Of a stretch of DNA of 64,000 bases, positions 45,303-53,065 are shown piece after piece (within the stretch, counting starts at the first letter, position 1; the number at the start of each line of letters is the position of its first letter). The stretch comes from Pelagibius sp. (GTDB lineage Bacteria; Pseudomonadota; Alphaproteobacteria; Kiloniellales; Kiloniellaceae). The stretch is from assembly GCF_028289705.1 (NCBI RefSeq), contig NZ_JANQOI010000155.1, positions 1-64,000 of the forward strand, in the 5' to 3' direction. The position numbers and the translations under genes were made by a program. Below the pieces are notes generated by a model. The model made no database searches. It was given only the letters and a program-made list of their open reading frames with translations, and had not been told where the DNA came from.

Positions 45303-46235
45303 TCAGTAGAGCCGTGTGACGCGGTAGCCCCGCCGTTCCAGCAGATTGAGGATGCCTTCTTCGCCGGGCATATGTAGGGCTCCGACGGCAACGAAGGCGT
45401 GGCCCTCCTGCAGCAGCGGGATCATGCGCCGCACCATGGTGTGGTTGCGGGCGTCGAGGAACAGCTCCTTGAACTGGCGGGCGCCGGGTTCCTTGTCCGC
45501 GCGGGCCATCTCCTCCACCCGACGGTAGGCCGCGGTCATGGAGCCGTCGAGATAGTCGTCGATCAGCCGCTCGACGCCGTTCGGTTCCTCTTCGAGCTGG
45601 GTCAGGATCTCGCGCAACATCTCCACCTGGTCGCGGGGCTCGAAGGCATCGAAGAGCGACATCTGCTCCTCGGGCTTCTCCAGGGCCACCACCCGCATGC
45701 CGAGATCGTAGGCCCACTGGATGAGCCAGGCGTCGAGGATGAGATCCCCGTCGAGGCGCCGGCGGAACTCGTCCGGCGGCGTCTGGAAGAGAATCGCCAG
45801 AGCCCAGGGCTGCATCTGATCCACCGCCTCGGCCGGCAGGCCGTAGCGGGCGGCCACGGCCAGGGTCTTCCGATAGGTGTCCTTGTCGAGCAGCTTGGCC
45901 AGGGACTTCTTGGTCGGCAGCCGCTGTGCCTGCTGGACGGTCTGGCGCACCTCCGGGTCCGGCAGCAGCTCGAAGGCGGCGCGCCTGGAGGACTCGAAGG
46001 CCTCGCGGATCGGCACGGGCAGATCGCGCACCCGCGGATCGGCGACATGGATGGTGCCCATGATATGGCTCGGCGGACCGCCGGGGCGCTCGACCCGCCA
46101 GAGGCGGCCTTCGCCGTGCTTGACCGGGTGGACGTCGGAGGCTGCGGCGAGGCCGGCCCACAAGGCCAGGAAGAGAGCGACGAAAGGCACGCCGATGGCG
46201 CGCGACAGCGGCTTTTCCCAGCGATTTGCGATCAT
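45303..46235 (-). CDS. TraB/GumN-family protein, copy 1
   Basis: 310 residues, secreted: signal peptide WEKPLSRAIGVPFVALFLAL ending near LAAASD. Belongs to the TraB/GumN (Tiki-like) family, predicted metal-dependent peptidases with two GxxH motifs: GTIHVADPRVRDLP near residue 60 and GALHMPGEEG near 285, plus the acidic FELLPD. Both GxxH motifs are intact. Last of four paralogues on the same strand. ATG 46235 is chosen because it gives a clean signal peptide. Confidence 0.88.
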   Translation of the reverse strand: MIANRWEKPLSRAIGVPFVALFLALWAGLAAASDVHPVKHGEGRLWRVERPGGPPSHIMGTIHVADPRVRDLPVPIREAFESSRRAAFELLPDPEVRQTVQQAQRLPTKKSLAKLLDKDTYRKTLAVAARYGLPAEAVDQMQPWALAILFQTPPDEFRRRLDGDLILDAWLIQWAYDLGMRVVALEKPEEQMSLFDAFEPRDQVEMLREILTQLEEEPNGVERLIDDYLDGSMTAAYRRVEEMARADKEPGARQFKELFLDARNHTMVRRMIPLLQEGHAFVAVGALHMPGEEGILNLLERRGYRVTRLY

Positions 46236-46353
46236 GGCAGGTTCCCGGGTTTCGCAGCAGGCCCCAGACCGGCGCATTGTCGCATCAGATCAATTGCCGG
46301 TTGATCCAGACTGCCCCGGAAACCTTAAGATTCCGGCAAATCGGGGATTTGTC

Positions 46354-47304
46354 TCAATTCAGCCGGGTGATCCGATAGCCCTGCTTTTCCAGAAGGTCGA
46401 GGATCCCCTCCTCGCCCGGCATATGCAGGGCACCGACGGCGACGAAGATCGAGGCTTCCGCCATGATCGGGAGTATGCGTTCGACCATGCGGCGGTTGCG
46501 ATCCAGCAGGAGGCGTTCGAGATAGCGCCGTGCCAGCGCAGGATCGAGATGGCTGAGGGAGCGCTGCCGCAATGCATAGATCATCGCCAGATCGCCCTTC
46601 AGATAGAGGTCTATGCGATCAACCCGCGTGCGCGCGCTGTAATAGGTATCGATGGCGGAGCGCAGCATCGAGACCTGGTCGTCCATGGGGATACCGCCGA
46701 AAACCCGCCACTGCTCCACGTCGGTCTCCAGAAAGACGAGTTCCTTGCCCGCTTTTCTGGCGCGCAGTATGAGCCAGTCGTCGAGGACCGGACGCTCTGG
46801 GTCTTCCTGCTCTCCGACCGGGATCTCTCGATCGGTAAGGGCCATCCAGGCGACCCAGGGCTGGTATCTGGAAATCGAAAGAGACCGGTCCAGTTGGCGC
46901 AGGTCCCGGTGGGTATCGTAGCCAAGGACATCGCGCAGGCTCTGATCTTCAGGCAGATAGAAGAACTGGTTCAATTCCTTGCGGCTGGAGCGCCGCCGGT
47001 AGTCGATCTCGAAGACGGCCGTCTCCGCCTTTTCGAATGCCGTCTCCGCCGCCTCCGGCAGCTCAAAGACACGCGGATCGGTGACGTGAATGGTCCCGAA
47101 GAAGTAGCTTGGCGGCTGTCCGGCACGCTCGGCCTGCCAAATCCGGCCCTCACCAAAGGGAATGTCCGGGCGTCCCGGCAGCGGCAGCGGGCTCGCACAG
47201 CCCGAGACCAAGAACGCAGTCGCGGCCAAAATCAACGCCGGCAGGCGCAGAACCCTTAGGGCAAGGACGGTGGGAAAGAGCGGCAACACGCAGCGCACCG
47301 CCAT
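46354..47304 (-). CDS. TraB/GumN-family lipoprotein, copy 2
   Basis: 316 residues. N-terminal signal with lipobox VSGC near residue 36, so it is a predicted lipoprotein. Both GxxH motifs are intact (GTIHVTDPRVFELP, GALHMPGEEGILDLL), with FEIDYR as acidic motif. It starts 2 nt after the stop of copy 3 (TGA-GG-ATG), so these two are one translational unit. Between copies 2 and 1 there are 118 bp. Confidence 0.88.
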   Translation of the reverse strand: MAVRCVLPLFPTVLALRVLRLPALILAATAFLVSGCASPLPLPGRPDIPFGEGRIWQAERAGQPPSYFFGTIHVTDPRVFELPEAAETAFEKAETAVFEIDYRRRSSRKELNQFFYLPEDQSLRDVLGYDTHRDLRQLDRSLSISRYQPWVAWMALTDREIPVGEQEDPERPVLDDWLILRARKAGKELVFLETDVEQWRVFGGIPMDDQVSMLRSAIDTYYSARTRVDRIDLYLKGDLAMIYALRQRSLSHLDPALARRYLERLLLDRNRRMVERILPIMAEASIFVAVGALHMPGEEGILDLLEKQGYRITRLN

Positions 47305-47306
47305 CC

Positions 47307-48272
47307 TCAGCGCAACGACACGACGGAAAAGCCCCGTTGCTCCAAAAGGCGCAGCATTCCTTTCTCACCTGTCAAATGGAGGTGGTCCACGGCGGTGAAA
47401 ACGGGCTGCTCTTTCATCAGCGGCAGTAGGCGCTCGACCATGACAAGGTTACGGTCGGTAATCCTGCGGGCGTCCAGCACTTCGGCGGTGGCGGGAGGAA
47501 GCCAGCTCAGATACTCAAGCCACAGCGCTTTCAGGCGCGCGAGATCACCATCCAGGTAGAACTGCATCATCTGCGGACCAGGACTCATCTCACCGAGGCG
47601 ATCCGCTCTTTCCTGCAGCATTGCCGCTTGGTGCTCCAACGGCATCTTGTCGTATATGTCGAAGACTTCCTGCTCCGTCTGCAGCGCAATGGGCTTCTTT
47701 CCATCCGTAACGGCACGGTCTTCCAGCCAATCCGCCTGACTCTTGTCGGAGCGGGTGTCGACTTCGTAGTCATAGTCGAAGAAACCGAAGTGCTCGCCGC
47801 CCAGGTAGGCCCAGAGGACCCAGGGCTTGATCTTGTCGTTCGGTTTTCGCAGGTTGCGCTTCATGTGCCAGCTCAAGGTGCCGTACGTTCTGGCGCCGAT
47901 CAGATCGTGCAGGGTCCGGTCGCCGGACATTTCCAGATTTTCTTCTTTGTAGAGGTCTCTCAGGATGTAGGGATCCTCAATTTGTTCCAGCGCCAGGACT
48001 TCTGCTTTGCCAAACGCGGTCTCGGCCTCCGGTGGGAGTTCGTGAATCCGCTCATCGAAGAAATCCAAGGTGGCGAAGAGGTAGCTGGTCTCAATGCCGT
48101 CCCCCTCCACCTTCCACAGGCGCCCCTGGCCGAACGGGATTTGCGAGGACTCCGGCACATAGGGTTGGCGTGGCGTACAGGCAGAGAGCAGCAGCGCCGA
48201 CACCCCCACAAGGAACAGCAGCGCGGATCGCCACCGCAGATTCGCAGCGGTCCAAGACAGCTTAACCATCAT
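47307..48272 (-). CDS. TraB/GumN-family lipoprotein, copy 3, degenerate active site
   Basis: 321 residues. Signal peptide with lipobox LLSAC near residue 32. Overall family pattern is clear (PFGQGRLWKVEGDG, a full-length helical middle, GEKGMLRLLEQRGFSVV at the C-terminus) but the first GxxH motif reads ATLD and the second DHLH, so three of the four G/H positions are altered. It may be a non-enzymatic partner of copy 2, with which it is coupled. GC content is lower than in copies 1 and 4. ATG 48272 follows ggggag by 9 nt. Confidence 0.83.
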   Translation of the reverse strand: MMVKLSWTAANLRWRSALLFLVGVSALLLSACTPRQPYVPESSQIPFGQGRLWKVEGDGIETSYLFATLDFFDERIHELPPEAETAFGKAEVLALEQIEDPYILRDLYKEENLEMSGDRTLHDLIGARTYGTLSWHMKRNLRKPNDKIKPWVLWAYLGGEHFGFFDYDYEVDTRSDKSQADWLEDRAVTDGKKPIALQTEQEVFDIYDKMPLEHQAAMLQERADRLGEMSPGPQMMQFYLDGDLARLKALWLEYLSWLPPATAEVLDARRITDRNLVMVERLLPLMKEQPVFTAVDHLHLTGEKGMLRLLEQRGFSVVSLR

Positions 48273-48598
48273 CCTCTGGCATCTCCCCAGTCCCTGAAGG
48301 AGCAAGAGAATTGCATCTCAGAGGCGAAGATTGAAGTCTGATTTTTCAACTTGCGGGGATGACGTCTGCAGCGGCGCCGCGACCCGGGGAATCTCCGGCT
48401 AGTGTGATTCGGCTTCCAAAGATCGTCACATCAAATGTGACGAACTTTGGAACCATCACATTAGAGCGGATCATGTTTAGACGGAAACACCTGCGTGTTT
48501 GCGTCTAAACATGTGAATCCGCTCTACACTCAAGAATTAGAGCAGATTCACCAGGCTCGATGGATCGCTCCCGCGATTCCATCGAACCAGGATCTGCT
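48273..48598. other. 326-bp intergenic region between TraB copies 3 and 4
   Basis: Contains, from right to left on the transcribed strand, most of the 141-bp repeat (48462-48602), an 18-bp-stem inverted repeat (48414-48452) and about 140 bp of probable promoter region for copies 3 and 2. No coding frame of note. Confidence 0.6.
48414..48452. repeat. inverted repeat with 18-bp arms upstream of TraB copy 3
   Basis: ttccaaagatcgtcacat (48414-48431) pairs with atgtgacgaactttggaa (48435-48452) with one mismatch around a 3-nt loop. It may be a terminator-like hairpin for the upstream TraB copy 4/ABC transcript, a regulatory site, or a further small palindromic repeat. It directly borders the 141-bp element. 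Confidence 0.7.
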
Positions 48599-48602
48599 CT
48601 AG
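48462..48602. repeat. 141-bp double-hairpin intergenic element, copy 1
   Basis: Begins tagagcggatcatgtttaga and ends gatctgctctag. It comprises two long hairpins: one from agagcggat at 48463 to atccgctct at about 48525, the other from tagagcagat at 48538 to atctgctcta at 48601. A second copy at 61948-62088 differs at only four positions. Its right end supplies the TAG stop of TraB copy 4. No coding capacity; a non-autonomous mobile or REP-like element. Confidence 0.88.
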
Positions 48603-49660
48603 TAGACCCGGGTCACCCGGTAGCCCTGCTCCTGCAGCAGGCCCAATACACCGGTCTCGCCCGGCAGATGGGCCGCGCCGATGGCGACGAAAGCACCGCC
48701 GCGGGCCAGGAAGGGCTCCATGCGCGCCGCCATGCGGACATTGCGCTGGTCGATCAGACGCGCCTGAAAGCGCCGTGCGGCAGCCACGTCGCTGACCCCG
48801 GAGACGTCGTTCATCTCGGCCAGGAGACGGCCGATGTCGCTGCGCAGGTAGGCGTTCAGAAGATCGGCGAAATGTGTATCGATGTCGGCGTTGTCGGCCA
48901 GCAGATCGCGCACCATGGCGATCTGTTCCGGCTCGGTCATCTCGCTGAAGACGGCGATCTGCTCGTCGAAGCTCTCCAGGCCGTGCACCGCCTTGCCGCG
49001 GCGCTGGGCCTCGCTCCTCAGCCATTCGTCGAGGACCTTCTCGCCGCCGGCGATGCGCGCCAGCTCCGGCGGCGGAAAGATCAGAAAGGAGCTGAGGGCC
49101 CAGGGCTTCAAGGGCTGCAGCGCCTGGGGCGCAAGGCCATAGCGGGCCGCTGCCTCGCTCACCCGGGCGAAGAGCTCCGGTCCCAGAACATCGCCCAGAC
49201 GGCGTCCGTCGCGTCGCACCATGGCCTGGGCCATGCGGGCCTGGCCCTGCGGATCGCTGGGCAGTTCGAAGACCACGGCGCGGGCCTCGACGAAGGGCCG
49301 GCGCACCTGCTCCGGCAGGTCGCGCAGCCGCGGGTCGGTGGCGTGTACCGTGCCGAAGAGGTGGCTGCTGGGGCCGCCGTCGCGCTCGACCTTCCAGAGA
49401 ATGCCGCGCCCGAAGGGGGTTTCGTCGGAGGCCGAAGCGATCCCGCCGCCGACCAGAGCGAGGGCCAGTATGAGCGTAGCGAAGAGTGCTAGGGCTTGAT
49501 CTTGTAGCCGATGGCAAAAAGCCGCCAGCCGAGCAGGGCCAGTGCGACGATCAGCGCCGTCAGCAGCGTCAGGCCGACGGTCAACGAGCTTTCGGCATAG
49601 CCGATCAAGCCGGCCCGGAAGCCGTCGATCGCGTAGAAGACGGGATTGAAATAGATCCAT
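48599..49660 (-). CDS. TraB/GumN-family protein, copy 4, start uncertain
   Basis: The family domain is clear: PFGRGILWKVERDGG, GTVHATDPRLRDLP, VVFELPSD, and GAAHLPGETGVLGLLQEQGY; both GxxH motifs are intact. The hydrophobic signal (LFATLILALALVGGG) begins right after the stop of the ABC permease gene (49489), but no ATG, GTG or TTG is near it in frame. The nearest in-frame ATG is at 49660, 172 nt inside the permease gene, which would give a long unnatural N-terminus. A CTG start (49528 is in frame), re-initiation after the permease stop, or a lost start are alternatives. The stop codon lies in the 141-bp repeat. Confidence 0.78.
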   Translation of the reverse strand: MDLFQSRLLRDRRLPGRLDRLCRKLVDRRPDAADGADRRTGPARLAAFCHRLQDQALALFATLILALALVGGGIASASDETPFGRGILWKVERDGGPSSHLFGTVHATDPRLRDLPEQVRRPFVEARAVVFELPSDPQGQARMAQAMVRRDGRRLGDVLGPELFARVSEAAARYGLAPQALQPLKPWALSSFLIFPPPELARIAGGEKVLDEWLRSEAQRRGKAVHGLESFDEQIAVFSEMTEPEQIAMVRDLLADNADIDTHFADLLNAYLRSDIGRLLAEMNDVSGVSDVAAARRFQARLIDQRNVRMAARMEPFLARGGAFVAIGAAHLPGETGVLGLLQEQGYRVTRVY

Positions 49661-50340
49661 TCCTTGAGGGCCTCCGGCAGGCGTTCGACCGAGAAGAAGG
49701 TTCCCGACAGCAGGCCCAGAGGCACCACGAAGAACCCCTCGACCGCCGAGTAGTGGTCCCAACGCTCGGCCCAGAGCCCGACGACGGTGCCCAGGAGGCC
49801 GAAAAGCAGGGCCGTTGCTACTGCGAAACCGAAGACCAACGTTGCATCGAAGTATGAAAAATCCACAAAGATCGCCGCCGCCCCGCCCACCAGAAGACCG
49901 ACCGAAAGCCCGCAGGTTGCCGAAGAGAGGGCATAGCCTGCCAGCAGCTCCAGCGGGCTGAGCGGGGCCATCTGCACATCGGCGATCATGCCCTCCATCT
50001 TCTCGAAGACCAGCATGGCCGCGGCGTTCTCGAAGGCGGTGTGGGCCACCGCGTAGAGGATGATGCCCGGGGTGATGAACTGGATCAGATCGACCCCCGG
50101 CACCATGGCGGCGCGCTCGCTCTGGGCGACCACGAAGACCATGACGAAGAGCAGGCTGGAGACCAGCGGGCCGACCAGCAGTTCCAGCCCAAAGCGGTAA
50201 AAGCGCCAGACCCCGCGGTGGAAGTAGAGCGCCCAGAAGCCTCTCTTGTTGAAGTGGCGGAATGTGGGCGGCTGCCAGGCACGAAATGACAGCAGGGCTT
50301 TCGCCGCACCGCGCCGCGAGGCGGGTGTCCCCTCACTCAT
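49489..50340 (-). CDS. ABC-2 type transporter permease
   Basis: 283 residues with six predicted helices, e.g. LELLVGPLVSSLLFVMVFVV and GFFVVPLGLLSGTFFSVERL, ending WRLFAIGYKIKP. The helix pattern and the FNPVFYAIDGFRAG motif place it in the ABC-2 export family (DrrB/NodJ/YadH-like). Its ATG overlaps the stop of the preceding permease gene (ATGA at 50337-50340). No ATP-binding subunit is in the neighbourhood. Confidence 0.9.
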   Translation of the reverse strand: MSEGTPASRRGAAKALLSFRAWQPPTFRHFNKRGFWALYFHRGVWRFYRFGLELLVGPLVSSLLFVMVFVVAQSERAAMVPGVDLIQFITPGIILYAVAHTAFENAAAMLVFEKMEGMIADVQMAPLSPLELLAGYALSSATCGLSVGLLVGGAAAIFVDFSYFDATLVFGFAVATALLFGLLGTVVGLWAERWDHYSAVEGFFVVPLGLLSGTFFSVERLPEALKEWIYFNPVFYAIDGFRAGLIGYAESSLTVGLTLLTALIVALALLGWRLFAIGYKIKP

Positions 50341-51152
50341 GGCTTCAGGCGATAGCCGGTCGCGAACATGCGGTGGGTGACCGTCCAGAGGAACAGGTTG
50401 AACAGCGCCATGACGATTAGACCGGCCACGAGCGAACCGTCGGCATGGCCGATGAAGCCGTAGCGGAAGCCGTCGATCATATAGAAGAAAGGATTGAAGT
50501 GGGCGACGGTCTGCCACACCGGCGGCAGACGCTCGATGGAATAGAAGGTGCCGGAAAGAAAGGAAAACGGCGTGATGACGAAGTTGGTGACCGCGGCAAT
50601 GTGGTCGAACTTCTCCGACCAGATGCCCCCGATCATGCCGAGCAGCGCCAGCATCAGGGAGGCCATCACCGCGTGATAGAGCACGAAGAGCGGCGCGTGG
50701 ATCTGCATCGGCACGAAGAGCCACATGCCCAGGCCCACCGCCAGGCCCACCAGCAGCCCGCGCGTGACGCCACCCCCGGCGATGCCCAGGGTGAGCTCGC
50801 TGGCCGAGAGCGGCGGCATCAGGATGTCGACGATGTTGCCCTGGACCTTGGCGATCACCAGCGAGGAGGAGGTGTTGGCAAAGGAATTCTGCACCATGGA
50901 CATCATGATCAGGCCCGGCGCCAGAAAGACCGCGAAGTCGACGCCGCCCACCTGACGCCCGCCGCCACCCAGGGCCAAGGTGAAGATGGCCAGGAACAGC
51001 AGGGTCGTCACCATCGGCGCCAGAATCGTCTGGGTAAAGACGTTGAGGAAGCGGCGCACTTCCTTCATGTAGAGGGTCCAAAGGCCGCGCCCGTTGACCC
51101 GCCCCATGCGGCGGACCGAGCGGGCGGCGAAGGAAACAGTCTGGTGTTGCAT
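50337..51152 (-). CDS. ABC-2 type transporter permease
   Basis: 271 residues, six helices, e.g. ILAPMVTTLLFLAIFTLAL and VTNFVITPFSFLSGTFYSIE, and FNPFFYMIDGFRYGFIG near the C-terminus; ends FATGYRLKP. A paralogue of the next gene, so the two may form a heterodimer. ATG 51152 shares bases with the recX start on the other strand; ATG 51164, four codons upstream, is an alternative. The missing ATPase must be encoded elsewhere. Confidence 0.9.
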   Translation of the reverse strand: MQHQTVSFAARSVRRMGRVNGRGLWTLYMKEVRRFLNVFTQTILAPMVTTLLFLAIFTLALGGGGRQVGGVDFAVFLAPGLIMMSMVQNSFANTSSSLVIAKVQGNIVDILMPPLSASELTLGIAGGGVTRGLLVGLAVGLGMWLFVPMQIHAPLFVLYHAVMASLMLALLGMIGGIWSEKFDHIAAVTNFVITPFSFLSGTFYSIERLPPVWQTVAHFNPFFYMIDGFRYGFIGHADGSLVAGLIVMALFNLFLWTVTHRMFATGYRLKP

Positions 51153-51747
51153 GGCCGATGACATAGTCCGCTACGGCGGATCGCGCAAGCGGCGGCGCCA
51201 GCCACTGAAGGCCACGGCCGAGGGCCTGGAGCGCGCGGCACAGCGCTATCTGGAGCGCTACGACACCGCCAGCGGCCACCTGCGGCGCCTGCTGCTGGCC
51301 AAGGTCGCCCTCTCCGCCCGGATCCACGGCACCGACCCGCAGGAGGGCGCGGCCACCGTCGAGCGGCTGGTCCAACGCTTCCTCGAGGCCGGCGTGCTGG
51401 ACGACGCCCGCTACGCGCGCCAGCGGGTTGAGAGCCTGCGCGGCCGCGGCACCTCCCGGGCCATGATCCGTGCCCGCCTCGCCGCCAAGGGCCTGTCCAA
51501 GGCGGACATCGACGCGGCGCTGGCCGCGGAGCTCGAAGGCTCTTTAGAGCAAGGAGACTTCCCGGCCGCCGTCACCTACGCGAAGCGCCGCCGGCTCGGT
51601 CCCTTCCGGCTGGAGGACAGGCAGGAGCGCCGCGAGCGCGACCTCGCCGCCCTCGGCCGCCAGGGCTTCGACTACGAGACCGCCCGGCGGGTCATCGACT
51701 GCGGCGATGCCGAGGAGCTGCTGGCAGCGCTGTCGCCGGAGGAATGA
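51151..51747 (+). CDS. recX: RecX-family regulatory protein
   Basis: 198 residues, helical three-repeat protein that binds and inhibits RecA filaments. Matching segments: ALERAAQRYLERYDTASGHLRRLL-like first repeat (LERAAQRYLERYD), VLDDARYARQRVESLRGRGT, SRAMIRARLAAKGLSKADID, and a C-terminal AALGRQGFDYETARRVID. The conserved core fits the alphaproteobacterial RecX form. The start at 51151 overlaps the divergent permease start. No recA in the window. Confidence 0.85.
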   Translation: MADDIVRYGGSRKRRRQPLKATAEGLERAAQRYLERYDTASGHLRRLLLAKVALSARIHGTDPQEGAATVERLVQRFLEAGVLDDARYARQRVESLRGRGTSRAMIRARLAAKGLSKADIDAALAAELEGSLEQGDFPAAVTYAKRRRLGPFRLEDRQERRERDLAALGRQGFDYETARRVIDCGDAEELLAALSPEE

Positions 51748-51771
51748 CGGCGCCGGCCGTTGGCGGGTGGA

Positions 51772-52734
51772 TCAGGCGCTCAGCGCCTTGAAGTCCTCGC
51801 TGGCGCGGACCAACTCGGCGGCCATGCCGCGGTCCATGGGTGAGTGGCCGCCGTCAGGCACGATGCGCAGCTCGGACTTCGGCAGCGCCCTGTGCAGCTC
51901 CCAGGCGGAGATCACCGGGCAGATCACGTCATAGCGCCCCTGCACGATGCGGCAGGGGATATCCGCAATGCGCGCCGCGTTGTCCAGGACGTAGTTGTCG
52001 CCCTCCAGGAAGAAGCCGTTGTGGGTGTAGGCGCACTCGATCCTGGCCTTCGCCAGAACGGTGCTTTGCCCCAAGCCCTGGACGATGGCCGCCTCATCGG
52101 GGATCAGGGCCATGATGGCGGCTTCCCAGCGTGCCCAGGCCTTGGCGGCGGCGGTCATCCCGGCCTCGTCGCCGCCGGTCAGCCGTTGGAAGTAGGCGCC
52201 CACCAGACTGGCCGCGCCGGTGTCCCCAACGCCGGCGCGATAGCGCTCCCACTCGTCGGGATAGACCTTGGAGGCGCCGCCCGGTTCGTGCAGCCAGGCG
52301 ATCTCCGACGGCCGCCCCATGAAGACCCCGCGCATGATCAGCCCGGCGACGCTCTCCGGATGCCGGATCGCATAGCAGAGCCCGAGCAGGCTGCCCCAGC
52401 TTCCACCCATTACGATCCAGTCCTCGATACCCAGATGGCGCCTCAGCCGTTCCAGATCCTCGACCAGTTCCCAGGTCGTGTTCTCGCGGATCTCGGCCAA
52501 GGGCCTGCTGCGCCCCGCACCCCGCTGGTCCGGCAGGACTACCCGGTAGGCCGCGGGATCGAAGAACCTGCGGTAGTCCGGGCGGATGCCGACGCCGGGC
52601 CCCCCGTGAAGAAACAGCGCCGGGCGCCCCTCGGGATTGCCGGCCTCCTCATAGACGAGGGTGTGCAGATCCGAGACCGGCAGCTCGGCGGTCGCATAGG
52701 GCTCGATCGCGGGAAACAGCGCCTCTCTGCTCAT
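51772..52734 (-). CDS. pip: proline iminopeptidase (prolyl aminopeptidase)
   Basis: 320-residue alpha/beta hydrolase that removes N-terminal proline from peptides. FLHGGPGVG (oxyanion region) near residue 45, nucleophile elbow MGGSWGSLLGL with Ser near 113, catalytic Asp in QGRYDVICP near 272 and His in DGGHSPMD near 300. Cytoplasmic, no signal peptide. The start ATG overlaps the stop of a 6-codon mini-frame that holds the good ribosome site (see 52731). Confidence 0.94.
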   Translation of the reverse strand: MSREALFPAIEPYATAELPVSDLHTLVYEEAGNPEGRPALFLHGGPGVGIRPDYRRFFDPAAYRVVLPDQRGAGRSRPLAEIRENTTWELVEDLERLRRHLGIEDWIVMGGSWGSLLGLCYAIRHPESVAGLIMRGVFMGRPSEIAWLHEPGGASKVYPDEWERYRAGVGDTGAASLVGAYFQRLTGGDEAGMTAAAKAWARWEAAIMALIPDEAAIVQGLGQSTVLAKARIECAYTHNGFFLEGDNYVLDNAARIADIPCRIVQGRYDVICPVISAWELHRALPKSELRIVPDGGHSPMDRGMAAELVRASEDFKALSA

Positions 52735-52751
52735 GGCTTGATGAACGTCAT
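52731..52751 (-). promoter_or_regulatory. six-codon leader frame coupled to pip
   Basis: aaggagga (52758-52765) sits 6 nt before an ATG at 52751 that encodes MTFIKP and stops at TGA 52731-52733; that stop overlaps the pip ATG at 52734 (ATGA). pip itself has no ribosome site right upstream, so it is probably translated by coupling to this mini-frame. Confidence 0.55.
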
Positions 52752-52765
52752 GGGCCGTCCTCCTT

Positions 52766-53065
52766 GGACCTGAAGAGAAGTGTCACTGCACCGACGCGGC
52801 TGGCACATGAAGCCGGGCGTGACCGTCCGCAGGGCCTCCAAGGCAGGCTGCTGGGACACACCTGACGTCGAGCGACCAGGAGAGCGCTCAGCCTATGGTA
52901 CTCGGCCGATATGGCAATCCGCACAAAGGGGTAGGTCGAGGGGCGGATCGGCACCAAAGGAGGGCCGGCTCGGCGAAAACGAAGGACTGCAACCGGGCAT
53001 CCCATTTGCCCTGGCCGGCGTATAAACTAGATAGTCTGATCAAGACGCGGAAAGGGGGCGGGAAG
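52766..53065. other. 300-bp intergenic region between pip and the glutathione peroxidase gene
   Basis: Divergent promoter region. No coding frame with a ribosome site or family signal, and no clear hairpin. cgtataaactagat near 53018-53031 is a possible -10 region for the peroxidase gene. Confidence 0.4.
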
